Assembly (NCBI GenBank): GCA_031556335.1
Contig: JAVBTE010000036.1
Span: 1 to 42,646 of the forward strand
Reading direction: 5' to 3'
DNA length: 42,646 nucleotides
Origin: Limiplasma sp031556335
Lineage (GTDB): Bacteria; Bacillota; Clostridia; Christensenellales; Aristaeellaceae
Part shown: positions 7,027 through 15,257 of the stretch, one piece after another
Numbering within the stretch: position 1 is the stretch's first letter
How the letters are laid out: each line of letters starts with the position of its first letter
Made by a program: the position numbers and the translations under genes
Notes under the pieces: generated by a model
The model's input: the letters and a program-made list of their open reading frames with translations, nothing else
Database searches by the model: none
What the model was told of the DNA's origin: nothing

Positions 7027-7568
7027 TGCGAACCTCCTAGGGTTTCCACGGTGATGTGATCGTTGGTGAACACGCAAATGGAGGCCGCCACTTCCATCGC
7101 CTTCACGGCGATCTCCTCGGCGGTCAGCTGGGTGTTGTGCACCAGGGCCCGGGCGGCCGCCAGGGCGTAATTGCCCCCGGAGCCAATGGCGGCTACGCCG
7201 TCGTCCGGGTCAATCACTTCGCCGTTGCCGCTTAAAATCAGCATGCTGGTTTTGTCGGCCACGATCAGCATGCTTTCCAGCTTGCGCATGATCTGGTCCC
7301 CCCGCCAGTCCTGGGCCAGGTTGACGGCAGCCCGCTCCAGGTTGCCTCCGCACTGGGTCAGCTTTTCCTCAAACCGCTCGCACAGGGTAAAGGCGTCGGC
7401 CACCGAGCCCGCAAACCCCGTAATTACCTGGCCGCCATAAAGCCTGCGCACCTTTTTGGCGGAGGCCTTGAAAATGGTGTTCTCCCCCATGGTCACCTGG
7501 CCGTCTCCGGCGATGGCCACCTGGTCGCCGCGCTTTACGGCGCATATGGTCGTTCCCATCATTGCCAT
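7023..7568 (-). CDS. hslV: ATP-dependent protease peptidase subunit HslV (ClpQ)
   Basis: Threonine protease forming the double-hexamer chamber with HslU. The start MAMMGTTICAVKRG shows a short propeptide before the catalytic Thr (residue 6 if cut after Gly5), followed by VAIAGDGQVTMGE and the KVRRLYGGQVITGFAGSVADAFTL helix region. SGNGEVIDPDDGVAAIGSGGNYALAAARAL is the conserved C-terminal half. Length 181 is normal. Bacillus ClpQ uses an N-terminal Ser, whereas this one has Thr as in most bacteria. Which of the ATGs at 7568, 7562 and 7559 is used is open. It lies ten bases after the hydrolase gene without a strong ribosome site, suggesting coupling. Confidence 0.96.
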   Translation of the reverse strand: MAMMGTTICAVKRGDQVAIAGDGQVTMGENTIFKASAKKVRRLYGGQVITGFAGSVADAFTLCERFEEKLTQCGGNLERAAVNLAQDWRGDQIMRKLESMLIVADKTSMLILSGNGEVIDPDDGVAAIGSGGNYALAAARALVHNTQLTAEEIAVKAMEVAASICVFTNDHITVETLGGSQ

Positions 7569-7578
7569 GGCGCTATTT

Positions 7579-9066
7579 TCACTCGCTTTCTTCTTCGGGC
7601 TGCGGGGCGCCCACGCTGTTCACCCAGGCTGCCAAATCCCGCGCCGCCATGGTGTCCAGGGTGGCAGGGGTGTCGTACTCCTTCAAGGTGCCTTTGTCCT
7701 CCACGTTGCCGGTAAATTTCATCAGCATATGGTTCAGGCCCCGGAAGGTTTTATAATCGATGTTTCTTACGTCCTCGCCCAGGGCGTCCTCGTAGGCCTC
7801 CACGCCGTTTGCCACGGAAATCTGGAAATCGGCGTTGCCTTGCACAATGTACATGGGAATCTTCAGCTTTTTCATCAGCTTCACAGAATCATACTGTGCC
7901 ATTTCCCAGAAATAATAGCCGTTCACGCCCGCAATGGTCAGCTCCCTGGCTTCCGCCTCGGTCATCTTTCCCAGGGACTTCACCTGCTCCTGGAAGGATA
8001 CCAGCTGCGCCTGGGCGGCCTTTTGCTGCTCCTCGTCCTTCATTTTGCTGATGACATCCTGGTTTTGCGAAACCATGATCTCCAGCAGCGTTTTGGGGGT
8101 GCCCGCAATCATCAACAATCCGGCGAACAGGCCGTTCGCCTCGGTGGCGATGCGGGGGGCCAGCATGGCCCCCATGCTGTGGCCCGCCAAAATGATGCGC
8201 TTGGGATCGACGTTCTCATTGCCTTGCAGCAGTTTCCCCGCAAAAATAGCGTCCTGAATGGTTTCCTCTTCCACCGAAAGGTTTTTGATCTCCTCGGGGG
8301 GCATGGCGGCCCCATAGGTAAAGGTTCGCTTGTCATACCGCAGGGTGGCGATGCCCTTTTCCGCAAAGGCGTGGGCCAAATCGGCAAAAAACCTGGTGCC
8401 GCCGATGGTCTCGTCCCGGTCGGACGGGCCGGAACCCTGCACCAGCACGCAAGCGGGGGCCTTGTTTTCCGGGCCGGCCCCCTCGGGCAGCGTCAGCGTG
8501 CCCTTCAGCTCATAGGGCGCGGCGCCCAGCGTCACTTCGGTTTCCGTGTAAGCCGGCGGGTTTGTCAGCGTCACGTCCGTGTCCGCCGCGCCATCGCCGG
8601 TCACCAGCATGTCCCGCCCGTCGCTCATCGCCTGCTTGTCTGCCAGGGCGAACTCCACGGCCATCACTTCCCAGTCGTCCTCTTTGTTCTTATGGGTAAA
8701 GTATAGATCCAAGTCCTGCTTTTCCATGCACAGGTGCAGCACATGGGTTTTCGATTTCAGCTCCGGCTCCTCAAAGCTGGTATAGGTACCAAACTCAATA
8801 AAATCGCCGGTCATCCATTCAATTTCCGGCAGCAGGGCCTCGTAGGTGTCCATGGGCATGTACCGGCGCACCTGCAAATCGTAATAGCCCCACAGCCGGT
8901 CCAGGTCCTCGCCTTTGACCAGCGACAGGGCGTACTCCTTCACGCTTTCCTCATTCCAAACGGGGATGCCGTCCCGCATTTGCTTGGCCGCCGCCAGGGA
9001 CGCCGCCGGAAGGCAGGAACACACCATCACCAAAGCCATCAAGGCCACAAACAAGCGTTTCTTCAT
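7579..9066 (-). CDS. Secreted alpha/beta hydrolase with N-terminal DUF3887-like domain
   Basis: Probably an extracytoplasmic esterase or peptidase-like hydrolase of unknown substrate. A signal peptide (MKKRLFVALMALVMVCSCLP, cut near ASLAAA) is followed by a domain of about 120 residues resembling DUF3887, which often precedes such hydrolases. The alpha/beta-hydrolase fold follows, with an oxyanion segment VLVQGSGPSDRDE, the nucleophile elbow GHSMGAM (Ser near residue 295), a likely Asp in QGNADFQIS and the His in FRGLNHMLM. I chose ATG 9066 because GGGGGAG lies before it; ATG 9087 is upstream of that site. Its own promoter drives it with hslVU. A recombinase gene (xerC/codV) usually occupies this place in Firmicutes. 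Confidence 0.85.
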   Translation of the reverse strand: MKKRLFVALMALVMVCSCLPAASLAAAKQMRDGIPVWNEESVKEYALSLVKGEDLDRLWGYYDLQVRRYMPMDTYEALLPEIEWMTGDFIEFGTYTSFEEPELKSKTHVLHLCMEKQDLDLYFTHKNKEDDWEVMAVEFALADKQAMSDGRDMLVTGDGAADTDVTLTNPPAYTETEVTLGAAPYELKGTLTLPEGAGPENKAPACVLVQGSGPSDRDETIGGTRFFADLAHAFAEKGIATLRYDKRTFTYGAAMPPEEIKNLSVEEETIQDAIFAGKLLQGNENVDPKRIILAGHSMGAMLAPRIATEANGLFAGLLMIAGTPKTLLEIMVSQNQDVISKMKDEEQQKAAQAQLVSFQEQVKSLGKMTEAEARELTIAGVNGYYFWEMAQYDSVKLMKKLKIPMYIVQGNADFQISVANGVEAYEDALGEDVRNIDYKTFRGLNHMLMKFTGNVEDKGTLKEYDTPATLDTMAARDLAAWVNSVGAPQPEEESE

Positions 9067-9094
9067 CAAAATCTCCCCCTTGTGCAATAGAAAC

Positions 9095-9103
9095 AGTATA
9101 GCA
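9095..9103 (-). promoter_or_regulatory. Extended -10 promoter for hydrolase-hslV-hslU
   Basis: On the minus strand TGC immediately precedes TATACT (9095-9100), about 30 bases before the hydrolase start. The -35 region is a poor match, as is common when an extended -10 is present. Confidence 0.5.
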
Positions 9104-9126
9104 TATTTTGCGGTGAAAAGACGGGA

Positions 9127-10440
9127 TTATTGCTTCAATTCCTGTAAAATCCTGTCTATTTCCCCCAGTGCGCGCTGCGAAATCATCTCGTAGCGCAGCT
9201 GCTTGTTGCGAATCTTTTTTTGGCCCGGCTGGGCCTCCAGTGGGTCGATGAGGCCAAAGGCGCAGTTCATGGGCTGAAAATTCCGGTTTGGCTGGCTCAC
9301 ATACCGCCCCATGGCCCCGATGGCGGTTTTGCCGCCAAAGCTTGGAGGCTCCTGGCCACCCAGGCGGCAAGCCAGGGCCAGCCCCGCCAAAAGCCCGCTG
9401 GCCGCGCTTTCCACATACCCCTCCACCCCGGTCATTTGCCCGGCAAAATAGCAGTCCGGCCGGGCCAAAACGCGGTAGGTGTCGTCCAGAAAACCGGGGC
9501 TATTCAAAAATGTGTTGCGGTGCATAACGCCGTAGCGGGCAAATTCCGCGTTTTCAAGGCCCGGAATCATGCCAAAAACCCGGCGCTGCTCCGGAAAAGT
9601 AAGCCTTGTTTGAAAGCCCACCAGGTTATAAAGGGACGCGTCAAAATTATCCGCCCGCAGCTGCACCACGGCAAAGGGTTCCTTGCCGGTGCGGGGGTCT
9701 TTCAGGCCCACAGGCTTGAGAGGGCCAAAGGCAATGGCCATTTCCCCCCGCCGGGCCATGCTTTCAATGGGCATGCAGCCCTCAAACACCGCCTTTTCCT
9801 CAAACCCGTGCACAGGCGCGGTTTCCGCCTCCACCAGGGCCCGGTGAAAGGCCATGTATTCCTCCCGGTTCATGGGGCAGTTCAAATAGTCCTCCCCCCG
9901 GTCGTACCGGGACAGGCGAAACACCTTGTCCATGTCCAGGGAATCCGCGGTGACGATTGGGGCCGCGGCATCATAAAAATGCAGCATGGAAAGCCCGTCC
10001 ATCCCGGCGATGGCCTCCGACAGGGCCTTTGATGTCAGCGGCCCCGTGGCCACCACCACCGGGCCCTCCGGAATGGCGGTGACCTCCTCCTGGTGCAGTG
10101 TGATGCCCTCGCAGGCCCGAATGGCCTGGTCAATGCCGCCGGAAAAGCCTTCCCGGTCCACGGCCAACGCGCCCCCGGCGGGCACGGCGGTGGCGTCCGC
10201 CACCCGCATCACCAGGGAATCCAGCTTTCTCATTTCCGCCTTGAGGAGCCCCACCGCGTTACTAAGCCGGTCGGAGCGCAGGCTGTTGGAACACACCAGC
10301 TCCGCCAGGGTATCCAGGTGCTGGGCCGGGGTTTTCTTGCCGGGCTTCATTTCGTACAGGTCCACCGCGATTCCGCGTTTGTGAAGCTGCCAGGCCGCCT
10401 CGCAGCCCGCCAGCCCGCCGCCGATGACCTTTGCCCTCAT
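9127..10440 (-). CDS. trmFO: Methylenetetrahydrofolate-tRNA-(uracil-54-C5)-methyltransferase TrmFO
   Basis: Makes ribothymidine at position 54 of tRNA using folate and FAD. The FAD-binding start reads MRAKVIGGGLAGCEAAWQL. The ELVCSNSLRSD motif (Cys about 49) and FEGCMPIESMARRG (Cys about 224) carry the two redox or catalytic cysteines of the family. The C-terminal FAD site reads CYFAGQMTGVEGYVESAASG. Length 437 is typical. ATG 10440 overlaps the topA stop by four bases; an upstream in-frame start at 10602 would lie deep inside topA. Last gene of the rbgA-to-trmFO transcript. Confidence 0.96.
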   Translation of the reverse strand: MRAKVIGGGLAGCEAAWQLHKRGIAVDLYEMKPGKKTPAQHLDTLAELVCSNSLRSDRLSNAVGLLKAEMRKLDSLVMRVADATAVPAGGALAVDREGFSGGIDQAIRACEGITLHQEEVTAIPEGPVVVATGPLTSKALSEAIAGMDGLSMLHFYDAAAPIVTADSLDMDKVFRLSRYDRGEDYLNCPMNREEYMAFHRALVEAETAPVHGFEEKAVFEGCMPIESMARRGEMAIAFGPLKPVGLKDPRTGKEPFAVVQLRADNFDASLYNLVGFQTRLTFPEQRRVFGMIPGLENAEFARYGVMHRNTFLNSPGFLDDTYRVLARPDCYFAGQMTGVEGYVESAASGLLAGLALACRLGGQEPPSFGGKTAIGAMGRYVSQPNRNFQPMNCAFGLIDPLEAQPGQKKIRNKQLRYEMISQRALGEIDRILQELKQ

Positions 10441-12569
10441 TCCTCGTCGCCCTCTTGTTCTTTCACGCTCACTTTGCGGCGGCACTTTTCGTTGGCGCAC
10501 AGGTGAATCTTTTCTCCGCGCTTGCCCCGCTTTTCCACCATATAGCTGCCGCAGTCCGGGCATTTGTCGGCAATGGGCATCTCCCAGCTGACAAAATCGC
10601 ACTCCGGGTACTTTTCACAGCCATAGAACTTGCGGTTTTTCTTGCTGGTTTTTTCCATCAGCCGGGCCCCGCACTTGGGGCAGGGGGCCTTGATGTAATG
10701 CAGGATGGGCTTGGCGTTGCGGCAGTTGGGAAAATTGGGGCAGGCCAGGAACTTGCCGAAGCGGCCCATTTTGTATACCATCATGGCCCCGCATTTATCG
10801 CACTGAACGTCGCTGACCTCGTCCTTGACCTCTACCTTTTCAATTTGTTCCTCCGCCACCCCCAGCATCTTTTCAAAGGGCGGGTAGAACTCCCGCAGAA
10901 TCTGCCGCCATTCGGCGCGGCCCTCTTCCACGGTGTCCAGTTTATCCTCCAAAGAGGCGGTAAACTCGATATCCACCACCGGGCCAAAATATTCCGTCAT
11001 CATGCTGGTTACCATGCGGCCCAACTCCGTGGGGTACAGCCGCTTTTTTTCCCGGGACACATACCCCCGGCTGATGATGGTGGTGATAGTGGGGGCGTAG
11101 GTGCTGGGGCGGCCAATGCCCTTCTCTTCCAGGGCCTTTACCAAGGATGCCTCGGTGTAGCGGGGCTGGGGTTGGGTAAAATGCTGGGTGGCGTCCACCG
11201 CCTCAATCTTTACCTTGTCCCCTTCCTTCAGCATGGGCATGGCGCTTTCCGGCGCTTCGCCCTCGTCGTCCTCGCTTTCAATGTACACGGCGCGGTAGCC
11301 GGAGAAGGTCATGTGCTCGCCATAATAGCGCAGCTCCACCCCGCTGTCCTTCATGTCCAGCGTCATGGTCTGAAACACGGCGGGCTTCATCTGGCTGGCC
11401 AGAAAACGGGTGTAAATGAGGCGGTAGAGGCCAAACTGCTCCTTGCTCAAAAAGGGCTTCACGCTGTCCGGAGAGTGCTCCATATAGGTGGGCCGAATGG
11501 CCTCGTGGGCGTCCTGGGCATTTTTGCGGCCCTTATATTCGTTGGGCTTTTCCGGGCAATAGTTTTCGCCAAACTGCTGTGCAATGTGGGCCCGGGCGGC
11601 GTCCACGGCTTCGGCGCTCACCCGCACGCTGTCGGTACGGATGTAGGTGACCAAACCCACCGTGCCCGCCTTGCCCAAATCGATGCCTTCGTAAAGCTGT
11701 TGCACCACCTGCATGGTTTTCGCCGTGGAAAAGTTCAGCTTGCGGCTGGCTTCCTGCTGCAGGCTGGAGGTGGTAAAAGGCGGTTGGGGTCGCTTGAGCT
11801 TCTCCCCCATTTTGATGGACTGCACCGAAAAGTTTCCCTTCAAAATCCGCGCCTTGGCGCTCAAGGCATCCTTTTCGTTGTCGATGTTGGCCTTCTTGCC
11901 ATCCAGGGCCACCAGCCTGCTTTGGAAGGTGGTCTTTTTCCCCTTCACGTTGGTGGCGCTGGAGGTGGCCAGCACATCCCAGTATTCCTCCGGCAAAAAG
12001 CCCTCAATTTCCTGCTCCCGCTCCACCACCATGCGGGTGGCCACGCTTTGCACCCGGCCGGCGGACAGGCCCTTTTTCACCTTGGCCCATAAAAGCGGGC
12101 TGATTTTGTAGCCCACCAGCCGGTCCAGGGCCCGGCGGGCCTGCTGGGCGTCCACCCGGTCCATGTCGATGGGGCGCACGTTATCGATGGCCTCTTTTAC
12201 GGCCTTTTTGGTGATTTCGTGGAACTCGATGCGGCAGGGCTTTTTCCAGTCAATGTCCAGCATCTGCGCCAGGTGCCAGGAAATGGCCTCCCCTTCCCGG
12301 TCAGGGTCGGTGGCCAGATAGATGCGGGAGGCATTCTTGGCTTCCTTTTTGATCTTGGCCAAAATATCGCCCCGGCCGCGAATGGTGATGTACTTCATGT
12401 CAAAATCCTGGGCCGGGTCCACGCCCAGCTGGGATTTTGGCAAATCCCGCACATGGCCCTGGGAGGCCTCTACCTTGTAGCCCTTGCCCAGGAACTTTTC
12501 AATGGTCTTTGCTTTCGCCGGAGACTCCACGATCACCAGCTTGGGGTTTTGGTTGGTGGTTGTCGCCAT
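10437..12569 (-). CDS. topA: DNA topoisomerase I
   Basis: Type IA enzyme that relaxes negative supercoils. The Toprim domain opens KLVIVESPAKAKTIEKFLG and holds the acidic DPDREGEAISWHLA metal motif (about residue 90). The active-site Tyr lies in GTVGLVTYIRTDSVRVS (about 300). The body ends in three zinc-finger modules with four Cys each: CDKCGAMM..CPNFPNC, CPKCGARL..CEKYPEC and CPDCGSYM..CANEKC. Length 710 is normal. ATG 12569 has AGGAGG seven bases before it. It lies between dprA and trmFO as in Bacillus. Confidence 0.97.
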   Translation of the reverse strand: MATTTNQNPKLVIVESPAKAKTIEKFLGKGYKVEASQGHVRDLPKSQLGVDPAQDFDMKYITIRGRGDILAKIKKEAKNASRIYLATDPDREGEAISWHLAQMLDIDWKKPCRIEFHEITKKAVKEAIDNVRPIDMDRVDAQQARRALDRLVGYKISPLLWAKVKKGLSAGRVQSVATRMVVEREQEIEGFLPEEYWDVLATSSATNVKGKKTTFQSRLVALDGKKANIDNEKDALSAKARILKGNFSVQSIKMGEKLKRPQPPFTTSSLQQEASRKLNFSTAKTMQVVQQLYEGIDLGKAGTVGLVTYIRTDSVRVSAEAVDAARAHIAQQFGENYCPEKPNEYKGRKNAQDAHEAIRPTYMEHSPDSVKPFLSKEQFGLYRLIYTRFLASQMKPAVFQTMTLDMKDSGVELRYYGEHMTFSGYRAVYIESEDDEGEAPESAMPMLKEGDKVKIEAVDATQHFTQPQPRYTEASLVKALEEKGIGRPSTYAPTITTIISRGYVSREKKRLYPTELGRMVTSMMTEYFGPVVDIEFTASLEDKLDTVEEGRAEWRQILREFYPPFEKMLGVAEEQIEKVEVKDEVSDVQCDKCGAMMVYKMGRFGKFLACPNFPNCRNAKPILHYIKAPCPKCGARLMEKTSKKNRKFYGCEKYPECDFVSWEMPIADKCPDCGSYMVEKRGKRGEKIHLCANEKCRRKVSVKEQEGDEE

Positions 12570-12585
12570 ATTGTCCTCCTATGCC

Positions 12586-13686
12586 TTAGGCCTTCTGTTC
12601 CAAAACAAACATATTGCCCGGTTCTCTTTTTACTTGCCCCATAATTTCCATCACGCTAAGCTCCGCCATCAAATCGGACGGGTTTTTGCCGGTTTGCTTG
12701 CTGAGGCTGTCCACGGTCATGGGTTCCCGGGCCAGCGCCCGAAGCACGGGGTTGTCCGCGTTCGCGGCGAAGGTTTGCGCCTCCGTGGCCTTGGGGGCGT
12801 CCGGCTCCAGGCCCGCCAGCCCCAGGTCGTCCAAAATGTCCCGGGCCGAGGTTGCCAGCCGCGCACCCTCCCGAAGGATGGCATGGGGCCCTTCCGCGCC
12901 GCTGGCGCCGATCCGCCCCGGCGTGGCGAACACGTCCCGCCCCTGCCGAAGGGCGCTTGCCACGGTCAACATGCCGCCGCTTTTCACCTTGCCTTCCACA
13001 AACAAAAGCCCGTGGCTCAGCCCGGAAATGACCCGGTTGCGGTGGGGAAACCGGTAAGGGAGGGGCTCCGCGTCCAGCGGGTATTCGCTGACCACCAGGC
13101 CCCCGCCAGCCGCAATTTTCCGCAGCATGGCGGTGTTCTCCGGCGGGTAGGGCACGTTTATCCCGCTGCCCAGCACCGCCAGGGTGGGGCCGCCCGCTTT
13201 CAGGGCCCCTTCGTGGGCGGCGCTGTCAATGCCCCGGGCCAGCCCGCTTACCACGCACACCCCGGCCTCGGCCAGCCCGGACGCGATATCAAACGCCAAA
13301 TCCCGGCCATAGCTGCTGGGCAGGCGGGTGCCCACCACCGCCACCATGGGGCAGCGCAGGGTTTTCAGGTCCCCGGCGGCATACAGCACATAGGGCGGGT
13401 CGTCGATGTCGCCGAGCAGCTCCGGGTATTCCGGGTCCTGCCGAAACAGCAGGCGCACGTGGGTTTTCTCAAGCCGGGCTTCCAGCCCGTCCAGGGCCGC
13501 CTCGCTGTGAAGGGCGTTAAGCGTCTGCAACCCTTTGCCCCTGGCGCCCAAAGTCCGCCCCTGCCCCACGGCCTCCCATATGCCCTCGAAAGAGCCGTGG
13601 GCTTCCAGCAAAACGAACAGTTTGTCCGGCGTGACCTCCGCCGCGGAGAGCCACAGCATCCGCCGTTGTTCCCGGGTCAATGCCAC
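12586..13686 (-). CDS. dprA: DNA-processing protein DprA/Smf
   Basis: Loads RecA on incoming single-stranded DNA during transformation. An N-terminal helical region precedes the Rossmann-like domain with VAVVGTRLPSSYG, VVSGLARGIDSAAHEGAL, TLAVLGSGINVPYPPEN and VVSEYPLD. FPHRNRVISGLSHGLLFVEG and SGGMLTVASALRQGRDVFATPG follow; these are hallmark DprA segments. The last 60 residues look like the winged-helix domain. I start it at the GTG at 13684-13686, eight bases after GGAGG and five after the comM stop; a TTG at 13701 would precede the ribosome site. Confidence 0.94.
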   Translation of the reverse strand: MALTREQRRMLWLSAAEVTPDKLFVLLEAHGSFEGIWEAVGQGRTLGARGKGLQTLNALHSEAALDGLEARLEKTHVRLLFRQDPEYPELLGDIDDPPYVLYAAGDLKTLRCPMVAVVGTRLPSSYGRDLAFDIASGLAEAGVCVVSGLARGIDSAAHEGALKAGGPTLAVLGSGINVPYPPENTAMLRKIAAGGGLVVSEYPLDAEPLPYRFPHRNRVISGLSHGLLFVEGKVKSGGMLTVASALRQGRDVFATPGRIGASGAEGPHAILREGARLATSARDILDDLGLAGLEPDAPKATEAQTFAANADNPVLRALAREPMTVDSLSKQTGKNPSDLMAELSVMEIMGQVKREPGNMFVLEQKA

Positions 13687-13691
13687 CTGGC

Positions 13692-15224
13692 TCACCTCCA
13701 ATACTGCCCGTCCAGGTTGCGAAACTGAATGGCCTGGGCCACGTCCTGGGCGGCGATGGTCTCCCGCCCGGCCAGGTCCGCCAGGGTGCGGGCCACCTTG
13801 CGGATGCGCCCGTAGGTTCGCATGCTGATGTGAAAGCGTTCCACAGCGGCCAGCAGCAGCGCTTTGGCGTCGCCCTCCAGCTTGCAGTACTCGTCGATCC
13901 CCTCCTGGGGAAGCTGAGCGTTGCAGAAATAGGGCTGGCCCCGGTAGCGCGCCTGCTGCCTTTGCCTGGCTGCCCTGACCCGGGCGGCCACGGTTTGGCT
14001 GTCCTCCTGGGGGCCCAGGGTTTCGATCTCCTCAATGGACACCGCGTCCATTTCCACCTGCATATCGATGCGGTCCAGCAGCGGCCCGCTGATGCGCCCC
14101 AAATAGCGCTGGATCTCGTATGGCTTGCAGCGGCATTCCTTCCGCTGGCTGCCATGGTTTCCACAAGGGCAGGGATTCATACCTGCCAGCAGCATGCAGC
14201 GGGTTTGGTAGCGGGCCTGGGAATTGGCCCTGGATACGTGGATGAACCCATCCTCCAGGGGTTGGCGCAGGGCTTCCAGGGTTTGGCGTGGATATTCCGG
14301 GAACTCGTCCAGAAATAATACGCCGTTGTGCGCCAAAGATACCTCGCCGGGCCGGGCCTTGGGCCCGCCGCCGATCATGGCGGGCAGGGAGGCGCTGTGG
14401 TGGGGCGAACGGAAAGGCCGCTCCGTCATCAGCCCCGCACCTGGGGGCAGTTCCCCCGCCGCGGAGTGGATCAGGGTGGTTTCGATGGCCTCCTCATAGG
14501 CAAGCGGCGGCAAAATTCCCGGCAAACACCGGGCCAGCATGGTTTTGCCGCTGCCGGGAACGCCCACCATCAAAAGGTTGTGTCCCCCCGCCGCCGCCAC
14601 TTCGATGGCCTTGCGGGCCATTGGCTGGCCCTTTACCTGCTTCATATCCTGGCCCACCTGCCGGTTTTGAAGCAGCGCGGCATAGGGCACGGGGGGCTGG
14701 GCCGGAAGGGGGCGCGCCCCGGTCAGGTGGCCGTAAACCTCCGCCAGGGTTTCCGCCGGGTATATGGCAAGGCCCTCCACGCAGGCCACCTCCCGGGCGT
14801 TTTGCCTGGGCAGGATCACGCCTTGCAGGCCCTTTTGCCGGGCCGCGATGGCCATGCTCAGCGCGCCCCTGACGGGCATCAGCCGGCCTTCCAAGGACAA
14901 CTCCCCCAGCAGCATCACGCTTTCCAGCCCTGGAAACTCCGCCTGTTTCCCGGCGGACAAAAGCGCCAGGGCAATGGCCAACTCAAAGCTGGTGCCCTCT
15001 TTTTTCACATCGGCGGGGGCCAGGTTCACCGTCACCTTTTGCATGGGCCAGGGGTAGCCGCTCACCAGGACGGCGGCCCGAATGCGGTCCCGGCTTTCCC
15101 GAACGGCCGCGCTGGGCAGGCCGATGATCTCAAAGCCGATGAGCCCGTTGCTCAAAAAGGCTTCCACCTCCACCAGGAGGCCGCTGACCCCATCCAGCCC
15201 GCAGGATATGGTTCGCGCCAGCAT
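13692..15224 (-). CDS. comM: YifB/ComM family Mg-chelatase-like AAA+ ATPase
   Basis: A hexameric helicase-like ATPase that extends recombination branches during natural transformation (shown for ComM in Vibrio). The N-terminal domain has the family start CGLDGVSGLLVEVEAFLSNG and VNLAPADVKKEG. The AAA+ core has Walker A GVPGSGKTMLAR (about residue 216), Walker B VLFLDEFPEY (about 297) and RPFRSPHHSASLPAMIGGG. A Cys cluster in GMNPCPCGNHGSQRKECRC marks the Mg-chelatase C-terminal part. Length 510 is normal. It directly precedes dprA, which supports a role in DNA uptake or recombination. Confidence 0.95.
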   Translation of the reverse strand: MLARTISCGLDGVSGLLVEVEAFLSNGLIGFEIIGLPSAAVRESRDRIRAAVLVSGYPWPMQKVTVNLAPADVKKEGTSFELAIALALLSAGKQAEFPGLESVMLLGELSLEGRLMPVRGALSMAIAARQKGLQGVILPRQNAREVACVEGLAIYPAETLAEVYGHLTGARPLPAQPPVPYAALLQNRQVGQDMKQVKGQPMARKAIEVAAAGGHNLLMVGVPGSGKTMLARCLPGILPPLAYEEAIETTLIHSAAGELPPGAGLMTERPFRSPHHSASLPAMIGGGPKARPGEVSLAHNGVLFLDEFPEYPRQTLEALRQPLEDGFIHVSRANSQARYQTRCMLLAGMNPCPCGNHGSQRKECRCKPYEIQRYLGRISGPLLDRIDMQVEMDAVSIEEIETLGPQEDSQTVAARVRAARQRQQARYRGQPYFCNAQLPQEGIDEYCKLEGDAKALLLAAVERFHISMRTYGRIRKVARTLADLAGRETIAAQDVAQAIQFRNLDGQYWR

Positions 15225-15257
15225 GGTTCACCCTCTTCCGCTTTTGCAGCCGTTTCT

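Noticed and set aside
5440..7059. 539-residue plus-strand frame across hslU
   Set aside because: Antisense to hslU, whose motifs are complete; the translation has the His/Leu/Gly pattern of shadow frames in GC-rich DNA.
10431..12092. 553-residue plus-strand frame across topA
   Set aside because: Antisense shadow of an intact topA; no start signal.
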